A stretch of DNA of 64,000 nt from JBDTSW01 sp963782605 (GTDB lineage: Bacteria > Actinomycetota > Thermoleophilia > Solirubrobacterales > 70-9): positions 124,001 to 188,000 of the forward strand of contig CAWAKK010000010.1 of assembly GCA_963782605.1 (NCBI GenBank), given 5' to 3'. A model generated the notes under the pieces. That model searched no databases. It was not told where the DNA came from and saw only the letters and a program-made list of their open reading frames with translations. Shown in pieces: positions 1 to 8,189 of the stretch. The first letter of the stretch is position 1. Every line of letters begins with the position of its first letter. Both the position numbers and the translations under genes were made by a program.

Positions 1-2
1 AG

Positions 3-128
3 AAGGTGGCTTCGAAGGCACCGGGCAAGGCCGGCGAGTGGCTGCAGAAGCCGTTTCGCTCCTCGCGCAAGGCCGCCAACAAGAGCGCGGCGAAGGGCCG
101 CGAGGGTCGTTCGAAGACGCCCGTCTGA
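3..128 (+). CDS. C-terminal fragment of a lysine/arginine-rich protein
   Basis: An open frame enters from the left edge and stops at TGA 126-128, giving the last 41 residues of a protein. The fragment is strongly basic, with many Lys, Arg, Ala and Ser residues (for example KAANKSAAKGREGRSK), and looks like a disordered nucleic-acid-binding or membrane-surface tail. No domain is visible and the start lies outside the window, so no function is assigned. The steady codon use and the stop 36 bases before the next ATG support a real gene end. Confidence 0.5.
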   Translation, partial: KVASKAPGKAGEWLQKPFRSSRKAANKSAAKGREGRSKTPV

Positions 129-164
129 GCCGCCCGCGGGTCCAGCGGGGTTGAGGCCTGGGGG

Positions 165-1001
165 ATGCGCGTCGCGTTGCTCTCAAACCCCGAGTCCGGC
201 TCGGGCGGCGCCGGCGAGGTAGGCGCGGCGTTAAGTCGCCACGGCGCGGAGGTGTCGAGCTTCGCGCTCGACGAGATCGACGAAGCGGCCGCTTCGAGCG
301 TGGAGCGGGTGGTCGTTGCCGGCGGCGATGGCTCGCTCGGCTGCGGGGCCGCCGCCGCCGCCCGCGCGGCGGTACCACTTGCGGTCATTCCCGTCGGCAC
401 GGCAAACGACTTCGCGCGCGCCATGGCGCTTCCCGACGATCTCGAGGAGGCCGCGCGACTGGCCGCGAAAGGCACGCGAACCCGCCCGGTGGAGCTCGCA
501 TGGATGGGCTCGCGACCGTTCCTGAACGTCGCCAGCTTCGGGCTCCCACCCGCGGCGGCTGTGCACGCGCACGGCTGGAAGGGGGTCCTCGGCCGAGCGG
601 CCTACGCGTTCGGCGCGCTACGTGCCGGAATGAGCTCGGACCCAATTCCATGCCTAGTTAAGTGCGACGCGCGGCCGCTCTATGAAGGTGAGGCGTGGCA
701 GGTCACCGTCGCTGCATCGGGGGCCTTCGGCGGGGGAGCGGAGGTCGACACCGAGCACAACGACGGGCTGCTCGATGTCGTCGTCTTCGAGGCTGGGTCA
801 CGAGCGACGCTCGCCCTGCGCGCCTACGGCCTCCGTCGGGGCACCGTGGAGACCCAGCGTGGAGTCCACACGTGCCGGGCGCAGACGGTCGAGCTGGAGG
901 TTGCCGACGGCACCCCCTTCAACGTCGACGGGGAAGTGGTGAGTGCTGGCCCGGTGCGGTTTGAGGCGAGGCGCGGTGTGACCGAGCTCGTGGTCGGCTG
1001 A
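165..1001 (+). CDS. Diacylglycerol kinase family lipid kinase (YegS/DagK-like)
   Basis: A 278-residue protein of the DAGK catalytic superfamily, which phosphorylates diacylglycerol or related lipids with ATP at the inner membrane face. The nucleotide-binding GGDGS motif is at residues 53-57 and the family GTANDFAR motif at 77-84. The C-terminal beta-sandwich half, with VDTEHNDGLLDVVV and FNVDGE, follows as usual. Length is slightly below the 290-310 typical of the family. A PAP2 phosphatase follows after 20 bp, so the two probably act on related phospholipids. The exact lipid substrate cannot be told from sequence. Confidence 0.85.
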   Translation: MRVALLSNPESGSGGAGEVGAALSRHGAEVSSFALDEIDEAAASSVERVVVAGGDGSLGCGAAAAARAAVPLAVIPVGTANDFARAMALPDDLEEAARLAAKGTRTRPVELAWMGSRPFLNVASFGLPPAAAVHAHGWKGVLGRAAYAFGALRAGMSSDPIPCLVKCDARPLYEGEAWQVTVAASGAFGGGAEVDTEHNDGLLDVVVFEAGSRATLALRAYGLRRGTVETQRGVHTCRAQTVELEVADGTPFNVDGEVVSAGPVRFEARRGVTELVVG

Positions 1002-1021
1002 GGGACGCCTATCCTGCTCGC

Positions 1022-1807
1022 GTGCCGTTCAGACGCAAACAAGCGGGACCGGGGCCTTGGCGACGCCAGGAACCTCGTCGGCTGCGGCTGCAACCGCCAT
1101 GGCTGCGAGCGCGAAGCGAGGCCAAGCGCCAGCGCCATCCACTCATTCGCGCGGCGGGGGACGCGGATCAGGCGCTCCTGCGGACGCTGCGCACACGCGG
1201 GCACCAACCACCCGTCGAGGCGCTCATGAAGGCCTTCGGCGCCATCGGCGAGCTCGGCGCGGTCTGGGCCGCGATCGGGACCACCGGTGCCCTCGTCGAC
1301 AGCTCGCGGCGCCGGCGATGGGTGATCGCGGCGGCGGTCGCGCCCGTGGCGATCAACCTGAACTACGTCGTCAAGGTCGCGATCGGGCGGGAGCGCCCCC
1401 TGATCGAGGGTCATCCCGCCCTCGCCAAGGCACCATCGAAGCTCTCCTTCCCCTCCGCCCACGCGACCTCCTCGCTCGCGGCCGCAACGGCTCTGGGGCG
1501 GGTCCAGCCCCGCGCGAGGCCCCCGCTCTACGCGCTCGCGGGGGCGATCTGTCTCAGCCGCCCATATCTCGGGATGCACTACCCGTCCGACGTGCTCGCG
1601 GGTGCCGTCTTGGGGACCGTGCTCGGAGCGCTTGTCCCCGGCGTTGGTGACCCGGGGACCGCACGACGCCTGGTGGAGTTCGCCGACCATCACCGCGAAG
1701 AGGCATCCGCCCGCCCGGCCCCGGGGGCCAACGGCGCCGGGCCTCCTGCCGACGCGCCCGCTGCCGAGAACGAGGAAGCGGCACCGGCCGGTCCCTCCAA
1801 CCGGTGA
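1022..1807 (+). CDS. PAP2 family phosphatase (membrane lipid phosphatase)
   Basis: A 261-residue PAP2/type 2 phosphatidic acid phosphatase. All three signature motifs are visible: KVAIGRERP (118-126), FPSAH (143-147, Ala in place of the usual Gly) and SRPYLGMHYPSD (179-190) with its catalytic His. Several hydrophobic segments place it in the membrane. The first ~50 residues are unusually Arg-rich. It starts with GTG, lies 20 bp after the lipid kinase and overlaps ychF by GTGA, which suggests coupled translation. The likely role is dephosphorylation of a lipid phosphate or undecaprenyl pyrophosphate; the substrate is inferred. Confidence 0.85.
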   Translation: MPFRRKQAGPGPWRRQEPRRLRLQPPWLRARSEAKRQRHPLIRAAGDADQALLRTLRTRGHQPPVEALMKAFGAIGELGAVWAAIGTTGALVDSSRRRRWVIAAAVAPVAINLNYVVKVAIGRERPLIEGHPALAKAPSKLSFPSAHATSSLAAATALGRVQPRARPPLYALAGAICLSRPYLGMHYPSDVLAGAVLGTVLGALVPGVGDPGTARRLVEFADHHREEASARPAPGANGAGPPADAPAAENEEAAPAGPSNR

Positions 1808-2880
1808 AGATCGGCATCGTCGGCCTGCCCAACGCGGGCAAGTCGACGCTCTTCAACGCGCTGACGGCCGCGGGAGCCCCAACCGGCGCCTACCCGTTCA
1901 CGACGATCGATCCCAACGTCGCCGTGGTCGCCGTTCCCGACGAGCGGCTCGAGCGCATCGCCGAGACCATCGGATCGTCGTCACTGGTCCCCGAGACGAT
2001 TGAGTTCCACGACATCGCCGGGCTGGTCCCCGGTGCATCCACCGGTGAGGGGCTCGGCAACCGCTTTTTGGGGGCCATCCGCGAGACCGACGCCATCTGC
2101 CATGTCGTGCGCGCCCACGATGCGGCGGGGGTTCCTCATCCCGAAGGCCGGGTCGACGCCCTCGCCGACATCGAGCTGATCGAGACCGAGCTCCTTGCCG
2201 CGGATCTCGAGCAGGCGGAGCGCCGCCTGGAGCGGGTGACGAGGCAGGCGCGCTCGCTCGAGAAGGAGGCGGTTGCCGAGCGCGAGTGGCTTAGCGAGGT
2301 GGTCGACGCGCTCGCAGGCGGTCGGCCCGTGCGCGAGGTCCCGGCGCCGCGGGGAGCCGATGATGCGCCACGGCGACTTCACGCGCTCACGTCCAAGCCG
2401 GTCGTCTACGTCGTCAACGTGACCGAGGGAAGCGACGAGATCCCCGAGGAGGTGGAGGCCCACGCGCGCCGCGAGGGCGCGGTCGCCGTCGCCACGAGCG
2501 CCCGTATCGAGGCCGAGCTCGGGGAGCTCGACGATGTCAGCGAGGCCGCCACGATGCGGGCGGAGCTGGGAGTCGCAGAGAGCGGCCTCGAGCGCGTGAT
2601 CCACGCCGCGTGGGAGCTGCTCGAGCTGATCACGATCTTCACGGCCGACGCGGGCAAGGAGGCCATGGCCCGCAGCCTGCACCGGGGCTCCAGCGCCTGG
2701 GAGGCGGCCGGCAAGGTCCACACCGACATCCAGGCTCGCTTCGTGCGCGCCGAGGTGATCGGCTGGCGGGAGCTCGTCGACGCCGGCGGCTACAACGGAG
2801 CGCGTGAGGCGGGACTCCTGCGTACCGAGGGACGCGACTACGTGATGGCCGACGGTGAGGTGCTGACGGTCAAGGTCTAG
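1804..2880 (+). CDS. ychF: Redox-regulated ATPase YchF (OLA1 family)
   Basis: A 358-residue full-length YchF, an Obg-related P-loop protein that prefers ATP and associates with ribosomes. The P loop GLPNAGKST is at the N terminus, followed by the G2/G3 region with HDIAGLVPGAS, a central coiled coil and a C-terminal TGS domain (EVIGWRELVDAGGYNGAREAG region). The GTG start overlaps the PAP2 stop (GTGA). YchF proteins are universally conserved, so the assignment is firm, although the cellular role remains loosely defined. Confidence 0.95.
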   Translation: MKIGIVGLPNAGKSTLFNALTAAGAPTGAYPFTTIDPNVAVVAVPDERLERIAETIGSSSLVPETIEFHDIAGLVPGASTGEGLGNRFLGAIRETDAICHVVRAHDAAGVPHPEGRVDALADIELIETELLAADLEQAERRLERVTRQARSLEKEAVAEREWLSEVVDALAGGRPVREVPAPRGADDAPRRLHALTSKPVVYVVNVTEGSDEIPEEVEAHARREGAVAVATSARIEAELGELDDVSEAATMRAELGVAESGLERVIHAAWELLELITIFTADAGKEAMARSLHRGSSAWEAAGKVHTDIQARFVRAEVIGWRELVDAGGYNGAREAGLLRTEGRDYVMADGEVLTVKV

Positions 2881-3010
2881 CGCAGCTCGCGAGCGGCGCG
2901 ACAAACAACTGCATTGAAGGCGGCGAGGGCGGAGATCGTTGCGCCGCCGCTTCGGGCACCGCGAGCGCGGTGCGCCTGGGGGCGCGGATCCCAGCAGATC
3001 ACTCCACCCA

Positions 3011-3047
3011 TGGCGCAGCGGTCCCGCAGAACGGGACTGGCGCGCCA
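3011..3047. repeat. 37-bp double palindrome, copy 1
   Basis: Nested inverted repeat: TGGCGC, spacer, GTCCCG, loop CAGAA, CGGGAC, spacer, GCGCCA. It has the same layout and length as the copies at 3072-3108 and 31811-31847. It would fold as a strong cruciform or RNA hairpin. Confidence 0.7.
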
Positions 3048-3071
3048 CGACCGCGGCGGGCCGAGCCGGCA

Positions 3072-3108
3072 TGGCGCAGGAGTCCCGCCATGCAGGACCG
3101 ATGCGCCA
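3072..3108. repeat. 37-bp double palindrome, copy 2
   Basis: Outer arms TGGCGCA and TGCGCCA match perfectly. The inner arms are GTCC and GGAC, with a slightly degenerate core compared with copy 3. It lies 24 bp after copy 1. Confidence 0.7.
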
Positions 3109-3285
3109 GTCCGGCACGATGGCTGCGGACTTCGCCCCCCTCCTCGCTCCTTCACTGCCGTCCTCCCGCGTCCGGGCTCCGAGCACGCCTGAGCGGAGCG
3201 GGACTTGCCCACGAGCGCCGCGCGTCTCAGCGGAAGTTTGGCGCTCTTATGGAAACCTTCCGCGCGCCTTTGTGTTTTACTTACC

Positions 3286-3442
3286 GATTGCTAACACTTG
3301 CCGAGTCTCGGGCATCCATCTGAAAGCCCGGGAGCGGGGGAACCAAAGGGGCCATTCGAGGCCTCAGGGGCGAATCAGGCCAGGAGCGGTCTGTAGCGCA
3401 GCTCTTTCAGCGCGAGCCCGACAGCTAACCCCGTAGGCCCGA
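3286..3442 (+). promoter_or_regulatory. Cyclic di-AMP riboswitch (ydaO-yuaA type)
   Basis: The leader of the M23 peptidase carries the conserved blocks of the c-di-AMP riboswitch in order: a 5' GCTAACAC region, GGGAGCGGGGGAACCA (about 3339-3354), GGGGCGAATC (about 3367-3376), and the diagnostic 3' block GAGCCCGACAGCTAACC followed by CCGTAGGC (about 3413-3438). In actinobacteria this riboswitch class is known upstream of cell-wall hydrolases, which matches the gene that follows. The exact ends are estimated, and no clear terminator hairpin was seen, so the switching mechanism is open. Confidence 0.85.
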
Positions 3443-3461
3443 GAAAGAGGAGCGCCGCCCC

Positions 3462-4469
3462 TTGACACCCAACAATTCCGCGCGGGACGCAGACCGTCCC
3501 AATCGCCTTCCCGTACTGATCGGATCCGTCGTTGCGCTCCTGTGCCTGGGCGCCGGCGTCGCTTCGGCACAGACCGCCCCCCCGCCGGAGACGGAGACGG
3601 ATGAGTCCCCGATCGAGTCCGACACCGCCGACCCCGCGGCGGAGGGTGGCGACGAAGCGCAGAACAGCTCCGGCGAAGGCACGGACACCGACGGCGGCGA
3701 GCCGGCGGATCGGGCCGCCCGCGCACGCGCGCCGCGCCTTCTCGTGGAGAACGTGAGGCCGCACAAGATCTACTTCGCGGGCAAGCATCCCGCCGAGTTC
3801 CGCTACGAGCACAGGGGGGCGGGCAGGGCCGACCTCCGCGTCGAGGCCGTCAGGCACGGCAAGGGAAAGCGCAAGCCCAAGGTCATTCAGGCCTGGCGCG
3901 AGGACAACGTGCCCGCGGACAAAAAGCAGGTGATCCGCTGGGATGGCTCGAGGACGCGTGGTGGACACGTGCGGAAGGGCAAGTTCTTCTTCCGCGTCGA
4001 GACGGTCGACGGTCAGAACCTGAAGCGCAAGCGGGCGGACGGCAGGCGTTCGTTGCTCATCAAGCCAGCGATCTTCCCGATCAGGGCCCGCCATCAGTAC
4101 TGGGATGGCTTCGGCGCCGGTCGCGGTCATCAGGGCCAGGACCTGGGCGCCCGCTGCGGCGCCAAGCTGGTCGCCGCCGAGCCGGGCAGGGTTGTGGCGA
4201 GGTCATACGACGGAGGCGGCTACGGCTACTACCTGATCATCAACGTCCGCGGTCAAAGGCGGGCCGAGGTTTACGGCCACCTGAAGCGCGCGGCGAAGGT
4301 CCGCAAGGGCAAGCGCGTTAAGACCGGCGAGAAGATCGGCCTTGTGGGGGCCACCGGCAACGCCTCCGGATGCCACCTGCACTTCGAGTACTGGAAGGGC
4401 GACTACCCCGGTGGCCATGCGACCCCGAGGGTCACGAAGCGCCTGCGCGCCTGGGACAAGTACTCCTGA
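3462..4469 (+). CDS. Secreted M23 family metallopeptidase under c-di-AMP control
   Basis: A 335-residue peptidoglycan endopeptidase of the LytM/M23 family. It has a signal peptide (hydrophobic core about residues 17-36, ending ASA), an acidic disordered linker (about 40-85), a beta-rich middle domain, and a C-terminal M23 domain. The zinc ligands are HQGQD (223-227) and the HLH pair (305-307). The TTG start is chosen because AGAAAGAGGAG lies about 10 bases upstream. The c-di-AMP riboswitch ends 20 bases before it, so wall hydrolysis is probably coupled to c-di-AMP level. Cleavage specificity is not deducible. Confidence 0.88.
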   Translation: MTPNNSARDADRPNRLPVLIGSVVALLCLGAGVASAQTAPPPETETDESPIESDTADPAAEGGDEAQNSSGEGTDTDGGEPADRAARARAPRLLVENVRPHKIYFAGKHPAEFRYEHRGAGRADLRVEAVRHGKGKRKPKVIQAWREDNVPADKKQVIRWDGSRTRGGHVRKGKFFFRVETVDGQNLKRKRADGRRSLLIKPAIFPIRARHQYWDGFGAGRGHQGQDLGARCGAKLVAAEPGRVVARSYDGGGYGYYLIINVRGQRRAEVYGHLKRAAKVRKGKRVKTGEKIGLVGATGNASGCHLHFEYWKGDYPGGHATPRVTKRLRAWDKYS

Positions 4470-4501
4470 GCGGCCGCGCGTAGGCCGATAGGGTCGCGCG
4501 T

Positions 4502-5492
4502 GTGAGGACGCAGGCCCGCTTTCCCGGCATAAGTACCGCGGCGGGGCACTACGAGAGCTTCTATATCAAGGCCGCGCACCCGGCGGGTGGCCGCGCCGTG
4601 TGGATCCGCCATACGGTCCACAAGCGTCCCGGAGAGCAGCCCAACGCGTCCCTATGGCTGACGGTCTTCGACGCCGAAGCCGGAGGGCCGACCGCGGTGA
4701 AATCGACGCACCCGACCGAGGAGCTCTCCGTCCCGCCCGGCGGCTACATCCGGATTGCCGCGGCGACGCTCGAACCGGGACGCGCGCGAGGCACGATCTC
4801 GACGCCGATGATCGAGGCCAGCTGGGATCTCACATTCTCCGACCAAGGCGATCCATTCTTCCACCTGCCCTATCGCCGCCTCTACGACGCCCCTCTTCCC
4901 AGGACGAAGTTCCTATCCCCTCACCCCAGCGCCCACTTCGAGGGCACACGTGACCATCGACGACGAGACGACCGAGCTCTCGGGGTGGCCCGGGATGATC
5001 GGCCACAACTGGGGCGCGGAGCACGCCGAGCGATGGGTCTGGATCCAAGGCGGCGATCTCGACGGACAGCCGGAAAGCGTCTTCGACATGGCAGCGGGGA
5101 GGATCAAGCTGGGCCCTCTGACAACCCCATGGGTCGCCAACGGTGTCTTGCGCCTGGACGGGGTCGAGCACCGTCTCGGCGGGTTCGACAAAGTCCTGAG
5201 CACAAAGGTCGACGAGGATCCCACCGCCTGCTCGTTCGAGCTCTCCGGAGACGGCGTCAAGGTCTCCGGACGCGTCTCTTCCGAGCCGCGCAACTTCGTC
5301 GCCTGGGTCTACGCCGACCCCGTTGGGCCGAAGCACAACACGATCAACTGCTCGACGGCCGACCTCGAGCTCCGCGTGACGCGCAAAGGGCGTGCCCCCG
5401 AGCGGCTGGAGGTCCCTGGGGCCGGCGCGTATGAGATCGGAATGCGCGAGACGGACCACGGCATCCCGGTCCAGCCGTTCGGTGACGGCTGA
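4502..5492 (+). pseudogene. CrtC/tocopherol cyclase-like lipocalin-fold protein, frameshifted
   Basis: The N-terminal part reads from GTG 4502 with the family-like segments YESFYIKAAHP and VWIRHTVHKRP. The C-terminal part reads in the next frame up to TGA 5490, with MIGHNWGAEHAERWVWIQ typical of hydroxyneurosporene synthase/tocopherol cyclase-like folds. The switch lies at about 4946-4950, where GGCACACGTGACC carries one base more than an uninterrupted GGCACCGTGACC would need. Removing it restores about 329 residues. The defect is a single-base insertion, real or a sequence error. A lipid- or isoprenoid-related role is only suggested by the fold. Confidence 0.65.
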
Positions 5493-5501
5493 CCCGCCGG
5501 G

Positions 5502-6596
5502 CTAGTGGTGAAAGCGCATCCAGGTCGAGCGCGAGCCGAGCCGGAACTGGAGCGTCGACCCGGTGACGGTCGTGCTGCCGCTCGAGCCCACCACACGAGC
5601 GCTCACTATGCGCGGTGAGCGGCCCCGGCGGAGCACATCGATGCGCTTCAGGCGACCGCTGAAGAGACCCGAGAGCTTGCTGGACATCTCGGAGTTGGAG
5701 AAACGCTGCGTCCAGTGATCATGTGGGGAGGCGTTCTCGTACGGAGACTTCACCGACTTCAGATACGGGGAGGGGGGCGAGCCGATGAAGCCGAACTCCT
5801 TGTTCTCGGTTCGGCCGCCGGCGGTGGAGAAGAAGTACGCGACCGCGACGTGGCCAGCGTGCTTTACGACCCGATGCTCGGTCGCGCGGACCGCCGCGTC
5901 GGTGGGATCGGTCTCGACGCCACGGCCGCCGTAGACCTGGCTGCGGGTATCGTCGTACGCGTCGAAGAGGCCACCCCCTTTGGTCGCCAGCGCATATGAG
6001 CGCGCAGCGACGGCCTGGGCCTTGAGCGCCGCCTCCGGCCAGCTGCTCGGCACCTCCACCGGCACGACGCCGCGGAGGTACTCCTCCATCGGAAGCTCGT
6101 TGATGACGGCCAGGCCCGCGGGCTCGACGTTGGCGTGAAGCTCGCCGCGGTAGCGGCCCTTGCCGAGCAGGTAGACGTCGTCGCCCCCGCGTGCCGTGCC
6201 GTTCCCGCCGCAGTTCTGCATCCGGTTGCCATCCGGGCGGCGCAGGATCACATCGCCCCCCTCCAAGTCGAAGCGGTACGTGCGCGCTGGGATCAGGTCC
6301 TTGCCGCAGGCGTGGCCGGCGTCGGTGAACTTCACGATCCCCTGCCCGCTTCGGAGGAGAACGCGGATCTTCGCGCCACCGGCCTGACGGACGCTCGTGT
6401 GCTTGTAGTAGTGGCCGAGAATCCACTGATAGGTCCGTCCGTGCTCCGCGTAGCCGTGGGCGCCCCACTGGCTCATGCCGACGCCATGGCCCCATCCACG
6501 GCCCTCGACCCGCCACTTGCCAAGGGCGCTCGCCGGCAACGCGAGCACCGCCACGGCCGCGATCAGAAAGGCTCCCCCCCGCAGGACCTGCCGCAT
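5502..6596 (-). CDS. SpoIID/LytB domain protein, secreted peptidoglycan hydrolase
   Basis: A 364-residue protein starting MRQVLRGG with a signal peptide ending near ASALG. It carries a SpoIID/LytB domain: RVEGRGWGHGVGMSQWGAHG at the N-terminal end of the domain, then the amidase/transglycosylase-like region with MEEYLRGVVPVEVPSSWP and ALKAQAVAARSYA. Family members cut glycan strands of denuded peptidoglycan. The longer upstream open frame runs antisense through the aldehyde dehydrogenase and is rejected. It is convergent with the CrtC-like gene and divergent from the dehydrogenase. Confidence 0.85.
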   Translation of the reverse strand: MRQVLRGGAFLIAAVAVLALPASALGKWRVEGRGWGHGVGMSQWGAHGYAEHGRTYQWILGHYYKHTSVRQAGGAKIRVLLRSGQGIVKFTDAGHACGKDLIPARTYRFDLEGGDVILRRPDGNRMQNCGGNGTARGGDDVYLLGKGRYRGELHANVEPAGLAVINELPMEEYLRGVVPVEVPSSWPEAALKAQAVAARSYALATKGGGLFDAYDDTRSQVYGGRGVETDPTDAAVRATEHRVVKHAGHVAVAYFFSTAGGRTENKEFGFIGSPPSPYLKSVKSPYENASPHDHWTQRFSNSEMSSKLSGLFSGRLKRIDVLRRGRSPRIVSARVVGSSGSTTVTGSTLQFRLGSRSTWMRFHH

Positions 6597-6653
6597 GACC
6601 TGCAGGTTACGCCCATGAGTACGCTCCCAGCCCCACACGACTGGAGGTCCATC

Positions 6654-8120
6654 TTGAGCATCGCCGCCGACGAGCAAAAAGTGATCGACGCAGCCCCCAA
6701 CGAGCTGCTGATCGGCGGTGAGTGGCGTGGGGGGAGCGACGACGGCACGCTCGCGGTGGAGGACCCGGCAACAGGCGAAACCATCTGCGAGGTCGCGAAT
6801 GCCACGCCCGACGACGCGCAGGCCGCAATCGACGCGGCCGTCGACGCCGGGCCCGAATGGGCCGCAACGCCCCCGAATGAGCGCGGGGAGATCCTCTGGC
6901 GCGCCTTCGAGATCCTGAACGAGAGGGCCGACGAGCTCGCCACCCTGATGACCCTGGAGATGGGCAAGGCGGTGGCCGAGTCGAAGGCCGAGATCACCTA
7001 CTCGGCCGAGTTCTTCCGCTGGTTCTCGGGCGAGGCCCTTCGAATCGAGGGCTACTACAAGGAGGCCGGGAACGGCGCCGGCCGCGTCCTCGTCATGCGC
7101 CAGCCGATCGGGCCCTGCTACTTCATCACCCCCTGGAACTTCCCGAACGCGATGGGCACCCGCAAGATCGGCCCCGCGATCGCCGCGGGCTGCACGATGG
7201 TGATGAAGCCCGCGCAGCAGACCCCACTCTCGATGCTCGCGCTCGCCAAGATCCTGGAGGAGTGCGGCCTGCCGCCGGGCGTCCTCAACGTGGTCACGTC
7301 GTCGTCCTCGAGTGATGTCTCGAAGCCGATCATCGGCGACCCGCGGCTGCGAAAGCTCTCCTTCACGGGCTCGACCGAGGTCGGACGCATGCTGATCGAG
7401 CAGTCCGCCCACAACGTGCTCAAGACCTCCATGGAGTTGGGTGGGAACGCGCCCTTTCTCATCTTCGACGACGCGGACGTCGACGATGCTGTCGAAGGCG
7501 CGATGATCGCCAAGATGCGAAACGTCGGCGAGGCCTGCACCTCGGCCAACCGCTTCCACGTGGCCGAGGGCGTGGCCGACGAGTTCGCGGAGAAGCTAGG
7601 TGAGCGCATGGGCAAGCTTCGCCTCGGGCGTGGAACCGAGGAGGGCGTCGACGTGGGCCCGCTGATCGACGAGGATCAGCGCACGAAGGTCGGCGAATTG
7701 GTCGACGACGCGGTCGAGAAGGGCGCGACCTGCGTCGTCGGCGGCAGCAAGCCCGACGGGGCCGGATACTTCTACAACCCCACAGTGCTGAGCGACGTTC
7801 CCGACGAGGCCAGGCTCTTAAAGGAGGAGATCTTCGGCCCCGTCGCCCCCGTCAAGGGCTTCTCCTCGGAGGAGGAGGCGGTGGCTGCCGCGAACGACAC
7901 CGAGTACGGGCTGGTCGCCTACGTCTACACGAGCGACATCAAGCGCGCGCTGCGTGTCTGCGAGGGCCTCGAGACCGGGATGATCGGGCTCAACCAGGGC
8001 ATGGTGTCGAACGCCGGCGCCCCCTTCGGCGGCGTCAAGCAGTCCGGCATCGGCCGCGAGGGCGGCAACGAGGGCATCGACGAGTACCTCGAGACGAAGT
8101 ACGTGGCGATCAACCTGTAG
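6654..8120 (+). CDS. NAD(P)-dependent aldehyde dehydrogenase, succinate-semialdehyde dehydrogenase-like
   Basis: A 488-residue ALDH superfamily enzyme. The Rossmann region with PWNFPNAMG, the general-base Glu in MELGGNAPF and the nucleophilic Cys in GEACTSANRF are all present. The CTSANRF form and the C-terminal GGVKQSGIGREGG resemble succinate-semialdehyde dehydrogenases (GabD/YneI), which oxidise the aldehyde to succinate. The TTG start at 6654 is preferred because GGAGG lies 6 bases upstream; ATG 6615 in frame is the alternative. The substrate call is by resemblance only. Two hairpins follow the stop. Confidence 0.85.
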   Translation: MSIAADEQKVIDAAPNELLIGGEWRGGSDDGTLAVEDPATGETICEVANATPDDAQAAIDAAVDAGPEWAATPPNERGEILWRAFEILNERADELATLMTLEMGKAVAESKAEITYSAEFFRWFSGEALRIEGYYKEAGNGAGRVLVMRQPIGPCYFITPWNFPNAMGTRKIGPAIAAGCTMVMKPAQQTPLSMLALAKILEECGLPPGVLNVVTSSSSSDVSKPIIGDPRLRKLSFTGSTEVGRMLIEQSAHNVLKTSMELGGNAPFLIFDDADVDDAVEGAMIAKMRNVGEACTSANRFHVAEGVADEFAEKLGERMGKLRLGRGTEEGVDVGPLIDEDQRTKVGELVDDAVEKGATCVVGGSKPDGAGYFYNPTVLSDVPDEARLLKEEIFGPVAPVKGFSSEEEAVAAANDTEYGLVAYVYTSDIKRALRVCEGLETGMIGLNQGMVSNAGAPFGGVKQSGIGREGGNEGIDEYLETKYVAINL

Positions 8121-8143
8121 GGCCTAGCGGCCAAACAACTTGC

Positions 8144-8160
8144 GGACGGCTTCGCCGTCC
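8144..8160 (+). terminator. Hairpin after aldehyde dehydrogenase
   Basis: GGACGG, CTTCG loop, CCGTCC, followed by TTAC. It lies 24 bases after the dehydrogenase stop, between convergent genes. The U-run is weak, so termination is probable rather than certain. Confidence 0.5.
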
Positions 8161-8175
8161 TTACATGCCGCTTTC

Positions 8176-8189
8176 GGGGCTAAAGCCCC
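8176..8189 (-). terminator. Hairpin after msrA
   Basis: GGGGC, TAAA loop, GCCCC directly abutting the msrA stop. On the minus strand the second arm leads into CGAAAG, so there is no real T tract. It may act with the neighbouring hairpin at 8144-8160. Confidence 0.4.

Larger units (their letters stand above)
2881..3285. other. Intergenic region with palindromic repeats, no supported gene
   Basis: Between ychF and the riboswitch lie about 400 bases without a credible gene. Open frames exist on both strands, but all overlap one another and have no domain and no plausible ribosome binding site. The stretch holds two copies of a 37-bp double palindrome (3011-3047, 3072-3108) and, at 2911-2924, the 14-mer GCATTGAAGGCGGC. 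That 14-mer recurs at 31778-31791 beside a third palindrome. The region therefore resembles a dispersed noncoding repeat more than decayed coding sequence. Confidence 0.5.

Noticed and set aside
2914..3436. Several overlapping open frames in the ychF-M23 gap
   Set aside because: All three frames are open only because of high GC; they overlap each other, the palindromes and the riboswitch, and encode nothing recognisable.
6135..6653. 519 bases of open frame in front of the aldehyde dehydrogenase
   Set aside because: It runs antisense through the SpoIID gene, has no domain, and the family's normal N terminus begins at 6615-6654.
6597..7559. Long N-terminal extension of the SpoIID frame
   Set aside because: It is antisense to the dehydrogenase; the signal peptide at 6596 marks the true start.
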